A program made the position numbers and the translations under genes. 64,000 bases of DNA from Pseudomonas fluorescens (GTDB lineage Bacteria; Pseudomonadota; Gammaproteobacteria; Pseudomonadales; Pseudomonadaceae). Below the pieces are notes generated by a model that worked only from the letters and a program-made list of their open reading frames with translations, did not search any database and was not told the origin of the DNA. Numbering within the stretch: position 1 is the first letter of the stretch; every line of letters starts with the position of its first letter. The stretch covers positions 5,225,001 through 5,289,000 of the forward strand of contig LR782234.1 in the NCBI GenBank assembly GCA_902825215.1. The letters are read 5' to 3'. Of the stretch, positions 1-7,896 are shown in pieces.

Positions 1-598
1 ACTTCCCGGCTTTGAAGCGCGGGATTCTGCGCATCACCGGAGGAATACGCAGAACGAGCAGCACGCCACCTATAAAGGCATAGATCGCCCATTCTTCGAG
101 ATCAGCACGAACGATCCACAACATATGCAGCAAGCCCAGACCCAGAATCACGTAAACCAAGCGATGCAACTTCTTCCAGCGCACACCCAGACGACGCTGA
201 CTGTAGCGATTAGACGTCACCGCCAGTGCCAACAATCCAAGAAAGCCCAATGCCCCGACAATGATGTACGGCCGCTTACGTAACTCGATAGCCAGCTGCG
301 ACCAATCGAAACCAAGAATGAATGCGAGGTAGCTACCCAGATGCAAAGCCACATAGGCAAAACACCAAAGCCCCAACTGCCGGCGAACTGCAATCCACCC
401 AGCCCACCCCGTCAGCTTCTGCAGAGGCGTCATGCTCAAGGTGATCAGCAGCAAGATCAACGTGCCCAGCCCCAGTCGATCAACCAGGACTTTGCCGGGA
501 TCAGGCCCCAGCGAATCCTGCAAAGCTTGATACACCCACAGCAACGGCCAGATGGCCGCCGCAATGAACACGCCTATACGCCAGTACGGGAATCGCAT
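1..598 (-). CDS. msrQ: MsrQ, haem membrane subunit of the MsrPQ methionine sulfoxide reductase (3' end cut by window edge)
   Basis: MsrQ is the inner-membrane haem b protein that passes quinol-derived electrons to periplasmic MsrP for repair of oxidised methionines. The reading frame opens with ATG at 598 (MRFPYWRIGVF) and runs as a string of hydrophobic helices for 199 codons to the window edge. Base 1 is compatible with the T of a stop codon, so the gene is probably complete or within a few bases of it (family length about 200 aa). Its ATG overlaps the msrP stop as TGATG, which implies translational coupling. Histidines in the membrane segments (AYVALHLGSY, KKLHRLVYV, LLHMLWIV) fit haem ligation. 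Confidence 0.9.
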   Translation of the reverse strand, partial: MRFPYWRIGVFIAAAIWPLLWVYQALQDSLGPDPGKVLVDRLGLGTLILLLITLSMTPLQKLTGWAGWIAVRRQLGLWCFAYVALHLGSYLAFILGFDWSQLAIELRKRPYIIVGALGFLGLLALAVTSNRYSQRRLGVRWKKLHRLVYVILGLGLLHMLWIVRADLEEWAIYAFIGGVLLVLRIPPVMRRIPRFKAGK

Positions 599-1611
599 CA
601 GTAATTCTTCCGCAGATCGAGCCCTGTATATAAAGAAGCGACTTCATCTGCGTAGCCGTTGAACATCTGCGTATCACGCACGTTCGGTTTAAACAGGCTG
701 TTGGGCAAACGCCGCTCGCGTGCTTGCGTCCAGCGCGGATGATCAACGGTCGGGTTCACGTTGGCATAGAAGCCGTACTCATCCGCGGCGATGCTTTGCC
801 AGGTGGTCTTCGGCTGCTCGCTGACCAGACTGATGCGCACGATGGACTTGACGCTTTTGAAGCCATATTTCCATGGCACGACCAAACGCAGGGGGGCACC
901 GTTCTGATTCGGCAACTCGCGCCCATACATGCCCACCGCCAGAATCGCCAAAGGATTCATCGCCTCGTCCAGCCGCAAGCCTTCTACATAAGGCCAGTCG
1001 ATCAAAGCAAAACCCGAGCGCTGCCCAGGCATGCTTTTGGGATCCTGCAGGGTTTCGAAGCGGATGTATTTGGCCTTGGAGGTCGGCTCGACCTGCTTGA
1101 GCAATGCCGAGATCGGAAAGCCGATCCACGGAATGACCATCGACCACGCCTCGACACAGCGCAGCCGATAGATGCGCTCCTCGAGTTGATATGGCTTCAT
1201 GAAATCTTCCAGTGCATATCGCCCCGGCTTGCCCACCTCCCCGTCTATCACCACGCTCCACGGTTCGGTTTTCAGCGATCCGGCGTTGGACGCCGGATCG
1301 CCTTTGCCGGTGCCGAACTCATAAAAGTTGTTGTAGTGAGTGGCGTCTTTATAAGGCGTGATCGCCTCATCCTTGACGTTGACCGCGCCCCACTGAGTCG
1401 AAGGAAGTTTTTCAGCAAGCCAGGCCGGCGCGTTGCCGGGCTCGACATCGGAATAACGAGAGACGTCTGCGGCACTCGCCCAACGCGGCAGGCTGCTCAC
1501 GGCGATACCGGCAGCCGTAGCCCCGAGTAATTGGCGGCGAGAGAGATAGATGGATTCAGGCGTGACATCCGACTCATGGCAGTCGGACGCTTTAGGGACT
1601 TTGATCAACAT
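598..1611 (-). CDS. msrP: MsrP, periplasmic molybdopterin methionine sulfoxide reductase
   Basis: Catalytic subunit that reduces methionine sulfoxide in periplasmic proteins. The 337-aa protein has a twin-arginine export signal (LSRRQLLGATAAG, then AxA at WASAAD) and the sulfite-oxidase fold with the cofactor cysteine in the segment RLRCVEAWSM. The start at 1611 (MLIKVPKASD) was chosen over an in-frame start 12 codons upstream because GCGGAG lies at SD distance before it. It lies 63 nt after pssA on the same strand and overlaps msrQ by one base. Family function is well established; assignment here is by sequence. Confidence 0.95.
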   Translation of the reverse strand: MLIKVPKASDCHESDVTPESIYLSRRQLLGATAAGIAVSSLPRWASAADVSRYSDVEPGNAPAWLAEKLPSTQWGAVNVKDEAITPYKDATHYNNFYEFGTGKGDPASNAGSLKTEPWSVVIDGEVGKPGRYALEDFMKPYQLEERIYRLRCVEAWSMVIPWIGFPISALLKQVEPTSKAKYIRFETLQDPKSMPGQRSGFALIDWPYVEGLRLDEAMNPLAILAVGMYGRELPNQNGAPLRLVVPWKYGFKSVKSIVRISLVSEQPKTTWQSIAADEYGFYANVNPTVDHPRWTQARERRLPNSLFKPNVRDTQMFNGYADEVASLYTGLDLRKNY

Positions 1612-1674
1612 GGTAACTCCGCAGCTTTGGAGGACTGATGCACCCATTGACTGCGGAGTATGCGGGAAATTACA

Positions 1675-2532
1675 TCACTCGGCGTTTTTGTGACGACGAA
1701 GACGCAACAGGTACTGCACTGGCCCGGAAGCGGCATAAGCGAGGAACACCAGCAGCAGAATGCGCGGCGGATCGCTGAACACAACGGCGAACACCAATAC
1801 CACCGCCAGGATCGCCACGAACGGCACGCGTCCTTTCAGATCCAGCTCCTTGAAGCTGTTGTACTTGATGTTGCTGACCATCAGCATGCCGGCCGCCGCG
1901 ACCATCAGCGCGACCAGAAACGACATCTTCGAGCCCTGTATGCCGTAATCACTGAACGCCCAGACGATACCGGCCACCACGCCGGCAGCCGCAGGACTCG
2001 CCAGACCAATGAAGTAGCGCTTGTCCGCGGTACCGACCTGAGTGTTGAAGCGCGCCAGACGTAACGCCGCGCCCGCCACATAGATGAAGGCGACCATCCA
2101 GCCGACCTTGCCCATATCACCCAGCGCCCAACCGAACGCCAGCAATGCCGGGGCGACACCGAACGCGACCATGTCCGACAACGAGTCGTACTCGGCGCCG
2201 AAGGCGCTTTGCGTGTTGGTCATGCGCGCAACACGCCCGTCGAGGCCATCGAGCACCATGGCGACGAAAATCGCGATCGCGGCGAAGGCGAAATACTTGC
2301 TCGCGTTCGCCGAATCCCCGGCGCTCAACGCGGCCTGGGCACTCATCGAGTTGATGATGGAATAAAAGCCTGCAAACAGGTTCGCAGTGGTGAACAGGTT
2401 CGGCAGCAGATAGATACCACGATGCCGGACTTTACGACCTTCCGCGTCGTGCCCTTCTTCGATGTGTTCATCGACGGGCAGCAGGCTTTCGGCGTCAGAA
2501 GCCTTGTTCGGCTCTTCGGGACGTTCGCTCAT
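1675..2532 (-). CDS. pssA: CDP-diacylglycerol--serine O-phosphatidyltransferase
   Basis: Makes phosphatidylserine from CDP-diacylglycerol and serine, the committed step to phosphatidylethanolamine, at the inner membrane. The 285-aa protein has a hydrophilic N-terminal stretch of about 50 residues followed by several membrane helices and the CDP-alcohol phosphotransferase signature, seen as DGLDGRVAR followed eight residues later by GAEYDSLSD. ATG at 2532 (MSERPEEPNKASD) is preferred because AAGG is 8 nt upstream; ATG at 2538 would sit too close to that SD. The gene follows ilvC after a terminator and precedes msrP. Confidence 0.95.
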   Translation of the reverse strand: MSERPEEPNKASDAESLLPVDEHIEEGHDAEGRKVRHRGIYLLPNLFTTANLFAGFYSIINSMSAQAALSAGDSANASKYFAFAAIAIFVAMVLDGLDGRVARMTNTQSAFGAEYDSLSDMVAFGVAPALLAFGWALGDMGKVGWMVAFIYVAGAALRLARFNTQVGTADKRYFIGLASPAAAGVVAGIVWAFSDYGIQGSKMSFLVALMVAAAGMLMVSNIKYNSFKELDLKGRVPFVAILAVVLVFAVVFSDPPRILLLVFLAYAASGPVQYLLRLRRHKNAE

Positions 2533-2634
2533 GGACATTACCTTGCAACGGTTTGGAGAAATTCGACAGAGGCTTGAGGACGACAGTTCGGCCACAAACG
2601 ATGCAGCTTTATACCAGAACCACCGCCTCAAACG

Positions 2635-2656
2635 AAAAAACGCGGCCGAGGCCGCG
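2635..2656 (-). terminator. Intrinsic terminator of ilvIHC
   Basis: CGCGGCC / GGCCGCG inverted repeat (2641-2656) followed on the minus strand by six T (A tract 2635-2640). It lies just after the ilvC stop and before pssA. Confidence 0.85.
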
Positions 2657-2679
2657 TCTTTCGTACAAGCAACGACGAC

Positions 2680-3696
2680 TTAGTTTTTGGCTTTGTCGAC
2701 GATCTTGTTGGCACCGATCCACGGCATCATGGAGCGCAGTTGCTCGCCGATGATTTCGATACCGTGAGCGGCGTTGTTACGACGCTTGGCGGTCATCGAA
2801 GGGTAGCCGGTTGCGCCTTCGTTGATGAACATTTTGGCGTATTCGCCGTCCTGAATACGTTTCAGGGCGTTGCGCATGGCCTGACGGGATTCGGCGTTGA
2901 TCACTTCCGGACCCGTCACGTACTCGCCGTATTCAGCGTTGTTGGAGATCGAGTAGTTCATGTTGGCGATACCGCCTTCGTACATGAGGTCAACGATCAG
3001 TTTCAGTTCGTGCAGGCACTCGAAGTAGGCCATTTCCGGCGCGTAGCCAGCTTCAACCAGGGTTTCGAAACCGGCTTTCACCAGTTCAACAGTACCGCCG
3101 CACAGAACGGCTTGTTCGCCGAACAGGTCGGTTTCGGTCTCGTCCTTGAAGGTGGTTTCGATGATGCCGGTACGACCGCCACCGACGCCAGCAGCGTAGG
3201 ACAGTGCAACGTTTTTGGCGTTGCCCGAGGCGTCCTGGTAGATCGCGATCAGGTCAGGGATACCGCCGCCTTTGACGAACTCGGAACGCACGGTGTGGCC
3301 CGGAGCCTTCGGCGCGATCATGATCACGTCGAGGTCAGCGCGTGGCACAACCTGGTTGTAGTGAATCGCGAAGCCGTGGGAGAAGGCCAGGGTGGCGCCC
3401 TTCTTGATGTTCGGCTCGATTTCGTTCTTGTACAGCGACGACTGGAACTCGTCCGGGGTCAGGATCATGACCAGGTCGGCCGCTGCGACAGCGGAAGCCA
3501 CGTCGGTCACTTTCAGGCCGTGGGCTTCAGCTTTGGCAACGGTAGCCGAACCTTTACGCAGACCAACGGTAACGTCGACACCGGAGTCTTTCAGGTTGCA
3601 CGCCTGGGCGTGGCCCTGGGAACCGTAACCGATGATGGCAACTTTCTTGCCCTGGATGATCGACAGGTCGCAGTCTTTATCGTAGAAAACTTTCAT
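2680..3696 (-). CDS. ilvC: Ketol-acid reductoisomerase
   Basis: Second step of valine/isoleucine synthesis: NADPH- and Mg-dependent isomeroreduction of acetolactate or acetohydroxybutyrate. The 338-aa class I enzyme starts MKVFYDKDCDL at 3696 with AAGGGGAAATTC before the ATG. The NADPH fold is visible as GYGSQGHAQA near residues 25-34. The acidic metal-binding segment includes DLFGEQAVLCGG and YFECLHELKLI. It is the last gene of ilvI-ilvH-ilvC and is closed by an intrinsic terminator. Confidence 0.98.
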   Translation of the reverse strand: MKVFYDKDCDLSIIQGKKVAIIGYGSQGHAQACNLKDSGVDVTVGLRKGSATVAKAEAHGLKVTDVASAVAAADLVMILTPDEFQSSLYKNEIEPNIKKGATLAFSHGFAIHYNQVVPRADLDVIMIAPKAPGHTVRSEFVKGGGIPDLIAIYQDASGNAKNVALSYAAGVGGGRTGIIETTFKDETETDLFGEQAVLCGGTVELVKAGFETLVEAGYAPEMAYFECLHELKLIVDLMYEGGIANMNYSISNNAEYGEYVTGPEVINAESRQAMRNALKRIQDGEYAKMFINEGATGYPSMTAKRRNNAAHGIEIIGEQLRSMMPWIGANKIVDKAKN

Positions 3697-3742
3697 GAAT
3701 TTCCCCTTATATCCGGCCATTCAGGCCATGCGCTAATTTGGT

Positions 3743-4234
3743 TTAGATGCTGAGTACTTTGTCGCCGCGGGCGATACCGGTCACGCCGCTGCGGACGGTT
3801 TCCAGAATCGATGCGGTGCCGATGGACTGAATGAAGCTGTCGAGCTTGTCGCTGGTACCGGTCAATTGAACGGTATACACGCTGGCGCTGACATCGACGA
3901 TCTGTCCACGGTAAATATCGGTGGTGCGTTTGATCTCGGCGCGCTGGGCGCCAGTGGCCTTGACCTTGACCAGCATCAGCTCGCGCTCGATGTGAGCACT
4001 TTCCGACAGGTCCACCAGCTTGACCACTTCGATCAGCTTGTTCAGGTTTTTGGTGATCTGCTCGATCACTTCATCGTGGCCCACAGTGGTCAGCGTCAGA
4101 CGCGACAAGGTCGGGTCTTCGGTCGGCGCCACGGTCAGGCTTTCAATGTTGTAGTTGCGCTGCGAGAACAGGCCGACTACGCGAGACAGAGCGCCAGGTT
4201 CGTTTTCCAGAAGCAAGGAAATAATGTGCCGCAT
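3743..4234 (-). CDS. ilvH: Acetolactate synthase small (regulatory) subunit
   Basis: ACT-domain regulatory subunit that activates the large subunit and confers valine feedback inhibition. The 163-aa protein begins MRHIISLLLENEPGALSRV at 4234, the classic ACT opening, and its start lies 2 nt from the ilvI stop, so coupled translation is likely. Full family length. Confidence 0.97.
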   Translation of the reverse strand: MRHIISLLLENEPGALSRVVGLFSQRNYNIESLTVAPTEDPTLSRLTLTTVGHDEVIEQITKNLNKLIEVVKLVDLSESAHIERELMLVKVKATGAQRAEIKRTTDIYRGQIVDVSASVYTVQLTGTSDKLDSFIQSIGTASILETVRSGVTGIARGDKVLSI

Positions 4235-4236
4235 GA

Positions 4237-5961
4237 TTAAGTACGCTCCGTCTTGCTCAACCACATATCGCGCATCGAGCCGTCTTTGATCTGCATCGGA
4301 TAGACGTGCTCGCTGGTGTCGACCGCAACGTCGATGATCACCAGGCGATCCTTCATGGCGAAAGCTTCGGCCATCTTCGACTTCAAATCTTTCGATTCGG
4401 TGATGCGTACGCCAACGTGGCCGTAGGCTTCAGCCAGTTTGATGAAGTCCGGCAGCGATTCCATGTAGGAGTGCGAGTGACGGCTGCCGTAGCTCATGTC
4501 CTGCCACTGGCGAACCATGCCCAGCACACCGTTGTTGAGAATGACGATTTTCACCGGCAGGCCGTATTGCAGGCAGGTCGACAGTTCCTGGATGTTCATC
4601 TGGATGCTGCCTTCGCCGGTGACGCAGGCAACGTCGTCGTCCGGGAAGCTCAGTTTGATGCCCATCGCCGCCGGCAGACCGAAGCCCATCGTGCCCAGAC
4701 CACCGGAGTTGATCCAGCGGTTCGGCTTGTTGAACGTGTAGTACTGCGCCGCGAACATCTGGTGCTGACCGACGTCGGAGGTCACAAAGGCATCGCCCTT
4801 CGTCACTTCGCACAGGGTTTCGATCACGGTCTGCGGCTTGATTTTGCTGCCGTCGCCCTTTTCGTAAGGGAACAGGCCGCGATCGCCACGCCATTCATCG
4901 ACCTGCTTCCACCAACTGGCGACGGACTCCTTGTTCGGGGTTTCGCCGATTTCCTTGAGAATCGCGACCATTTCGGTCAGGACGCTCTCGACCGGGCCAA
5001 CGATTGGCACATCAGCCTTGATGGTCTTGGAGATCGACGCCGGGTCGATGTCGATGTGAATGATCTTGGCGTTCGGGCAGAACTTCGCCGGGCCGTTGAT
5101 CACGCGGTCGTCGAAACGTGCGCCAACCGCGAGGATCACGTCGGCATGGTGCATCGCCAGGTTGGCGGTGTAGCTGCCGTGCATGCCGAGCATGCCGATG
5201 AACTGGCGATCGGTGCCGGGAAAAGCACCCAGGCCCATCAGCGTGTTGGTCACCGGCAGGTTAAGCATTTTTGCCAGTTCGGTCAGCGGTGCGGAACCGT
5301 TGCCGAGAATCACCCCGCCGCCGGAGTACAGCACTGGACGCTTGGCCGCCAGGAGCATTTCGGCTGCCTTGCGGATTTGCCCGGAGTGGCCGCGGACGGC
5401 CGGGCTGTAGGAACGCAGCTTGGCTTTTTTCGGGAAGACGTATTCGAACTTCTCGGCCGGGTTGGTCATGTCTTTCGGAATATCGACCACGACCGGGCCC
5501 GGACGACCGGATTGCGCCAGGTAGAATGCCTTCTTCATGACTTCCGGGATTTCCGAGGCGTGCTTGATCATGAAGCTGTGCTTCACGATCGGCCGGGAGA
5601 TACCGATCATGTCGGTTTCCTGGAACGCGTCGGTGCCGACCATGGTGCTGGGCACCTGACCGGAAATGATCACCATTGGAATCGAGTCCATATAGGCGGT
5701 GGCGATACCGGTGATGGCGTTTGTGGCGCCTGGACCGGAAGTCACCAGTACCACGCCGGCTTTACCGGTGGCACGGGCGTAGCCGTCAGCCATATGAGTT
5801 GCCGCTTGCTCGTGACGAACCAGGATGTGAGTCACTTCCGGTTCTTTGAACAGGGCATCGTAAACATGCAGGAGAGCACCACCCGGGTACCCGTAGATAT
5901 ATTTGACGCCTTCGTCACGCAAAAAGCGGACGAGCATCTCACCGCCAGATAAAAGCTCCAC
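4237..5961 (-). CDS. ilvI: Acetolactate synthase large (catalytic) subunit
   Basis: Thiamine-diphosphate and FAD enzyme that condenses pyruvate to acetolactate (or with 2-ketobutyrate to acetohydroxybutyrate). The TPP glutamate segment RHEQAATHMADGYARATGK and the cofactor/metal motif (TGEGSIQMNIQEL) are present. Two in-frame GTG codons are possible starts. The one at 5961 (574 aa, MELLSGGEML) is preferred because AGAGGTG lies about 6 nt upstream; the GTG at 5970 is itself part of that SD. Related genes are named ilvB or ilvI; the pairing with ilvH favours ilvI. Confidence 0.95.
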   Translation of the reverse strand: MELLSGGEMLVRFLRDEGVKYIYGYPGGALLHVYDALFKEPEVTHILVRHEQAATHMADGYARATGKAGVVLVTSGPGATNAITGIATAYMDSIPMVIISGQVPSTMVGTDAFQETDMIGISRPIVKHSFMIKHASEIPEVMKKAFYLAQSGRPGPVVVDIPKDMTNPAEKFEYVFPKKAKLRSYSPAVRGHSGQIRKAAEMLLAAKRPVLYSGGGVILGNGSAPLTELAKMLNLPVTNTLMGLGAFPGTDRQFIGMLGMHGSYTANLAMHHADVILAVGARFDDRVINGPAKFCPNAKIIHIDIDPASISKTIKADVPIVGPVESVLTEMVAILKEIGETPNKESVASWWKQVDEWRGDRGLFPYEKGDGSKIKPQTVIETLCEVTKGDAFVTSDVGQHQMFAAQYYTFNKPNRWINSGGLGTMGFGLPAAMGIKLSFPDDDVACVTGEGSIQMNIQELSTCLQYGLPVKIVILNNGVLGMVRQWQDMSYGSRHSHSYMESLPDFIKLAEAYGHVGVRITESKDLKSKMAEAFAMKDRLVIIDVAVDTSEHVYPMQIKDGSMRDMWLSKTERT

Positions 5962-6059
5962 GTTGTTCACCTCTAAAACGCCAGAATACCGTCCACAAAA
6001 AAGGGGCGGGTCTTAATAGGTTTACTTCTCGGCAGAGCATGAGCGACGGTGGTCGCCGA

Positions 6060-6176
6060 CTACGTCAGCACTGACTGAGCAAGTATTGGGATCGTCCCAA
6101 GTGTTGCGGGCCTTTCCCACCCAGCGCGAGGTAACGCGTTGCGGGTGTAACAGGTCGGCGCGGATGTGCGCCTCAT
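6060..6176 (-). other. Possible leader peptide ORF (38 codons) in the ilv 5' leader
   Basis: A short frame in the ilvI leader starts ATG at 6176 and ends TAG at 6060-6062. Its last third is rich in branched-chain codons, including CTT, ATC, ATA, CTT, GTG and CTG, and it uses rare codons (AGG, ATA, TTA). A TTGGGA/TCCCAA hairpin (6086-6100) lies inside it. The SD (GGTAGATC) is weak, so it may not be translated. If translated it could serve attenuation by leucine, isoleucine or valine tRNA. Confidence 0.3.
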
Positions 6177-6226
6177 GATCTACCGAGTGGGTCTGCTTCT
6201 GGCAGTCCCTCTACAGCGGACTTTGG

Positions 6227-6255
6227 ATTCTTCTGTTTCGCCCTCTGCAAGTCAA
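6227..6255 (-). promoter_or_regulatory. Candidate sigma-70 promoter of ilvIHC
   Basis: On the minus strand TTGACT (6250-6255), 17 nt, AAGAAT (6227-6232). Transcription would begin near 6220, leaving an untranslated leader of about 260 nt before ilvI. Confidence 0.5.
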
Positions 6256-6360
6256 GTCGTCTGTGAGGTTAATTGTGGGTAAGCACATGAGAACGCAAGA
6301 AAAAACCTGAAAAGCGCTACTCTGTTAGCGTCAATTGCGCAATTTTGCCAAGGAATCAGC

Positions 6361-6777
6361 ATGCGAACGCTCCTCCTGACTCTGCTGATCGGCCTCAGCC
6401 CGTGGTGCTCGGCCGCTCAGATCTACAAATGGGTCGATGCCCAGGGTGTCACTCACTTCGATGCCCAGCCACCTGCGGGCCAGCCGTCGACCACCGTGAA
6501 AACGCCCTCCTCGCCCCCGGCAAAACCATCCGCCATGCCCGGCAGCGGCGTACTTGGTGATCAGAAAGCGATCGACGACAAGGTCAAAAAACAGGTGGCC
6601 GAGCAACAGGCGCAGCTCCAGGCGTTTTGCGAGCAGGCACGGACCAACCTTGCGCAGTTGCAAAACAATCCGCGCTTGCGAGAGGAAGTCGAAGGACAGT
6701 TGAAGCGACTTGACGATGCGCAGCGTCAGGAGCGCATCGCCGAAGCGCAGAAGCAGATTGAGCAGAACTGCCAGTGA
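6361..6777 (+). CDS. DUF4124 domain-containing exported protein
   Basis: 138-aa protein of unknown function. Residues 1-20 form a signal peptide ending at CSAA, followed by the DUF4124 core QIYKWVDAQGVTHFD. A proline/serine-rich linker and a charged, probably coiled-coil C-terminal half (QRQERIAEAQKQIEQ) follow. AAGGAATCAGC precedes the ATG. Such proteins are periplasmic or envelope-associated in proteobacteria; no activity is known. It converges on the yqcC-lpoP-mrcB group. Confidence 0.85.
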   Translation: MRTLLLTLLIGLSPWCSAAQIYKWVDAQGVTHFDAQPPAGQPSTTVKTPSSPPAKPSAMPGSGVLGDQKAIDDKVKKQVAEQQAQLQAFCEQARTNLAQLQNNPRLREEVEGQLKRLDDAQRQERIAEAQKQIEQNCQ

Positions 6778-6789
6778 TCACTGGCAGTT
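6766..6789. terminator. Perfect 24-bp palindrome between convergent genes
   Basis: AACTGCCAGTGA and its exact complement TCACTGGCAGTT abut with no spacer, spanning the stop codon of the DUF4124 gene. It would act as a bidirectional hairpin, but no T run follows on either side, so a termination role is inferred. Confidence 0.45.
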
Positions 6790-6795
6790 CCCACG

Positions 6796-7131
6796 TCAAT
6801 GCGAGCGTTTGATCAGATCGTCAAAATCCTTGAGCAGCACCTGCAACTGACGATCCTTACCCCCAAGGTTGCGCTGCGCGAAAACCATCTCGGCCATTTC
6901 GTGAATACCCGAGACATTCGGCAGGGCCAGATTGTGTTCGAGAATCGCCTTCATACGCGGCAGGAAGATCCATTGCAGCCACTGCTCGAAATCGAGTGTG
7001 TCGACGGAAAACGGCTCGACACTGCTCAAGGCTTCGGCCGACGGCTGCACCTCGTCCCACCAGCCCTGGGTGCGCAGCTCACGCTCGATCAGCAGCAACT
7101 GATCGGCGATTTGCGGGAAACGGGCATCCAT
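6796..7131 (-). CDS. YqcC family protein
   Basis: 111-aa all-alpha DUF446/YqcC protein (EQWLQWIFLPRMKAILE). The ATG at 7131 overlaps the lpoP TGA as TGATG; a GTG one codon earlier is less likely. Function is not established. Its place behind mrcB and lpoP suggests co-transcription but gives no proof of a cell-wall role. Confidence 0.9.
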   Translation of the reverse strand: MDARFPQIADQLLLIERELRTQGWWDEVQPSAEALSSVEPFSVDTLDFEQWLQWIFLPRMKAILEHNLALPNVSGIHEMAEMVFAQRNLGGKDRQLQVLLKDFDDLIKRSH

Positions 7132-7880
7132 CACAGCGAGACCTTGGCCTTCTGCCGGGCCAGCGTGGCGCCTGCGGAATCGCCTTGTTTCTCACGGGCC
7201 TGAGCGATCAACTCCCACAGGCTGGCTTGCAGATCCGGACGACCGTTGGCCATCGTCAGTGCACGACGGGCAAATTGCTCGGCTTGCGGCGCATCGCCCT
7301 GGGCCATGCGTACCTGCGCCAGACGATAAAGCACTTGCGGCTCACGCGGTGCAACGCGCTGGGCGCGCTCCAGACTCGACGAGGCACCGTTGAGGTCGCC
7401 ACCGGCCTGCTGCTGTTGTGCAGTGGTCAGCAAGGCGAGCACCGGGCCGTCCAGTTGCTCATCGGCCGACAGGCCACCGCCGCTGCTCGCCGACGGAATG
7501 CCACTCGGCGTCGACGGCACGCTGTAGCTGCCGGAGTTGACCGGCGCCGAGTCGACCGCCGACGGGTTGTATGGGCCCGAGGTGATACCGCCGGATGCCG
7601 GACCCGGAACGATTGGCGAGGAGCTGATCGGTGTCGACACGGCCGCGCCGCCGCCCGGCACCATCACCACTACACCGGTATCACCCTGCGGAATGGCCTG
7701 AGTCTGGCCCTGCACCGGACGCTTGACCGTGGTCTGGCGGAAACCGCCATTGGCACCGATGCGCTCGCTGTTGGACACCGCTGTGCCGGAGTCGACGACG
7801 GGAATCGAACCACGCTGTACGGTAGAGCAGCCGCTGAGCAAAGCCACGGCGGTCACCGCTGGAATCAACCACTTGTTCAC
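7131..7880 (-). CDS. lpoP: LpoP-type outer-membrane lipoprotein, activator of PBP1b
   Basis: 249-aa lipoprotein: signal peptide with lipobox LLSGC (Cys18), a long Ser/Pro/Gly-rich linker (about residues 60-140) and C-terminal tetratricopeptide-like helices (LERAQRVAPREPQVLYRLAQ). In P. aeruginosa the TPR lipoprotein beside the PBP1b gene, LpoP, stimulates that synthase. The gene starts 17 nt after the mrcB stop. The flexible linker fits a protein that must cross the periplasm. Assignment is by architecture and context. Confidence 0.85.
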   Translation of the reverse strand: MNKWLIPAVTAVALLSGCSTVQRGSIPVVDSGTAVSNSERIGANGGFRQTTVKRPVQGQTQAIPQGDTGVVVMVPGGGAAVSTPISSSPIVPGPASGGITSGPYNPSAVDSAPVNSGSYSVPSTPSGIPSASSGGGLSADEQLDGPVLALLTTAQQQQAGGDLNGASSSLERAQRVAPREPQVLYRLAQVRMAQGDAPQAEQFARRALTMANGRPDLQASLWELIAQAREKQGDSAGATLARQKAKVSL

Positions 7881-7896
7881 TTGAAACCCTCTTTGC

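Larger units (their letters stand above)
5962..6360. other. Divergent intergenic region ilvI / DUF4124 gene
   Basis: About 400 nt without a recognised gene. It holds the ilv promoter and leader. The minus strand carries a short hairpin at 6086-6100 and a C-rich run followed by six T (6010 to 5997) just upstream of the ilvI SD. No obvious promoter for the plus-strand gene was pinned down. Confidence 0.7.

Noticed and set aside
724..1530. Long open frame antisense to msrP
   Set aside because: Composition is typical of a shadow of a GC-rich gene; msrP on the other strand has clear domains and an SD.
4306..5952. 548-codon frame antisense to ilvI
   Set aside because: No family resemblance; ilvI is a full-length known enzyme. 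The antisense frame arises from codon bias.
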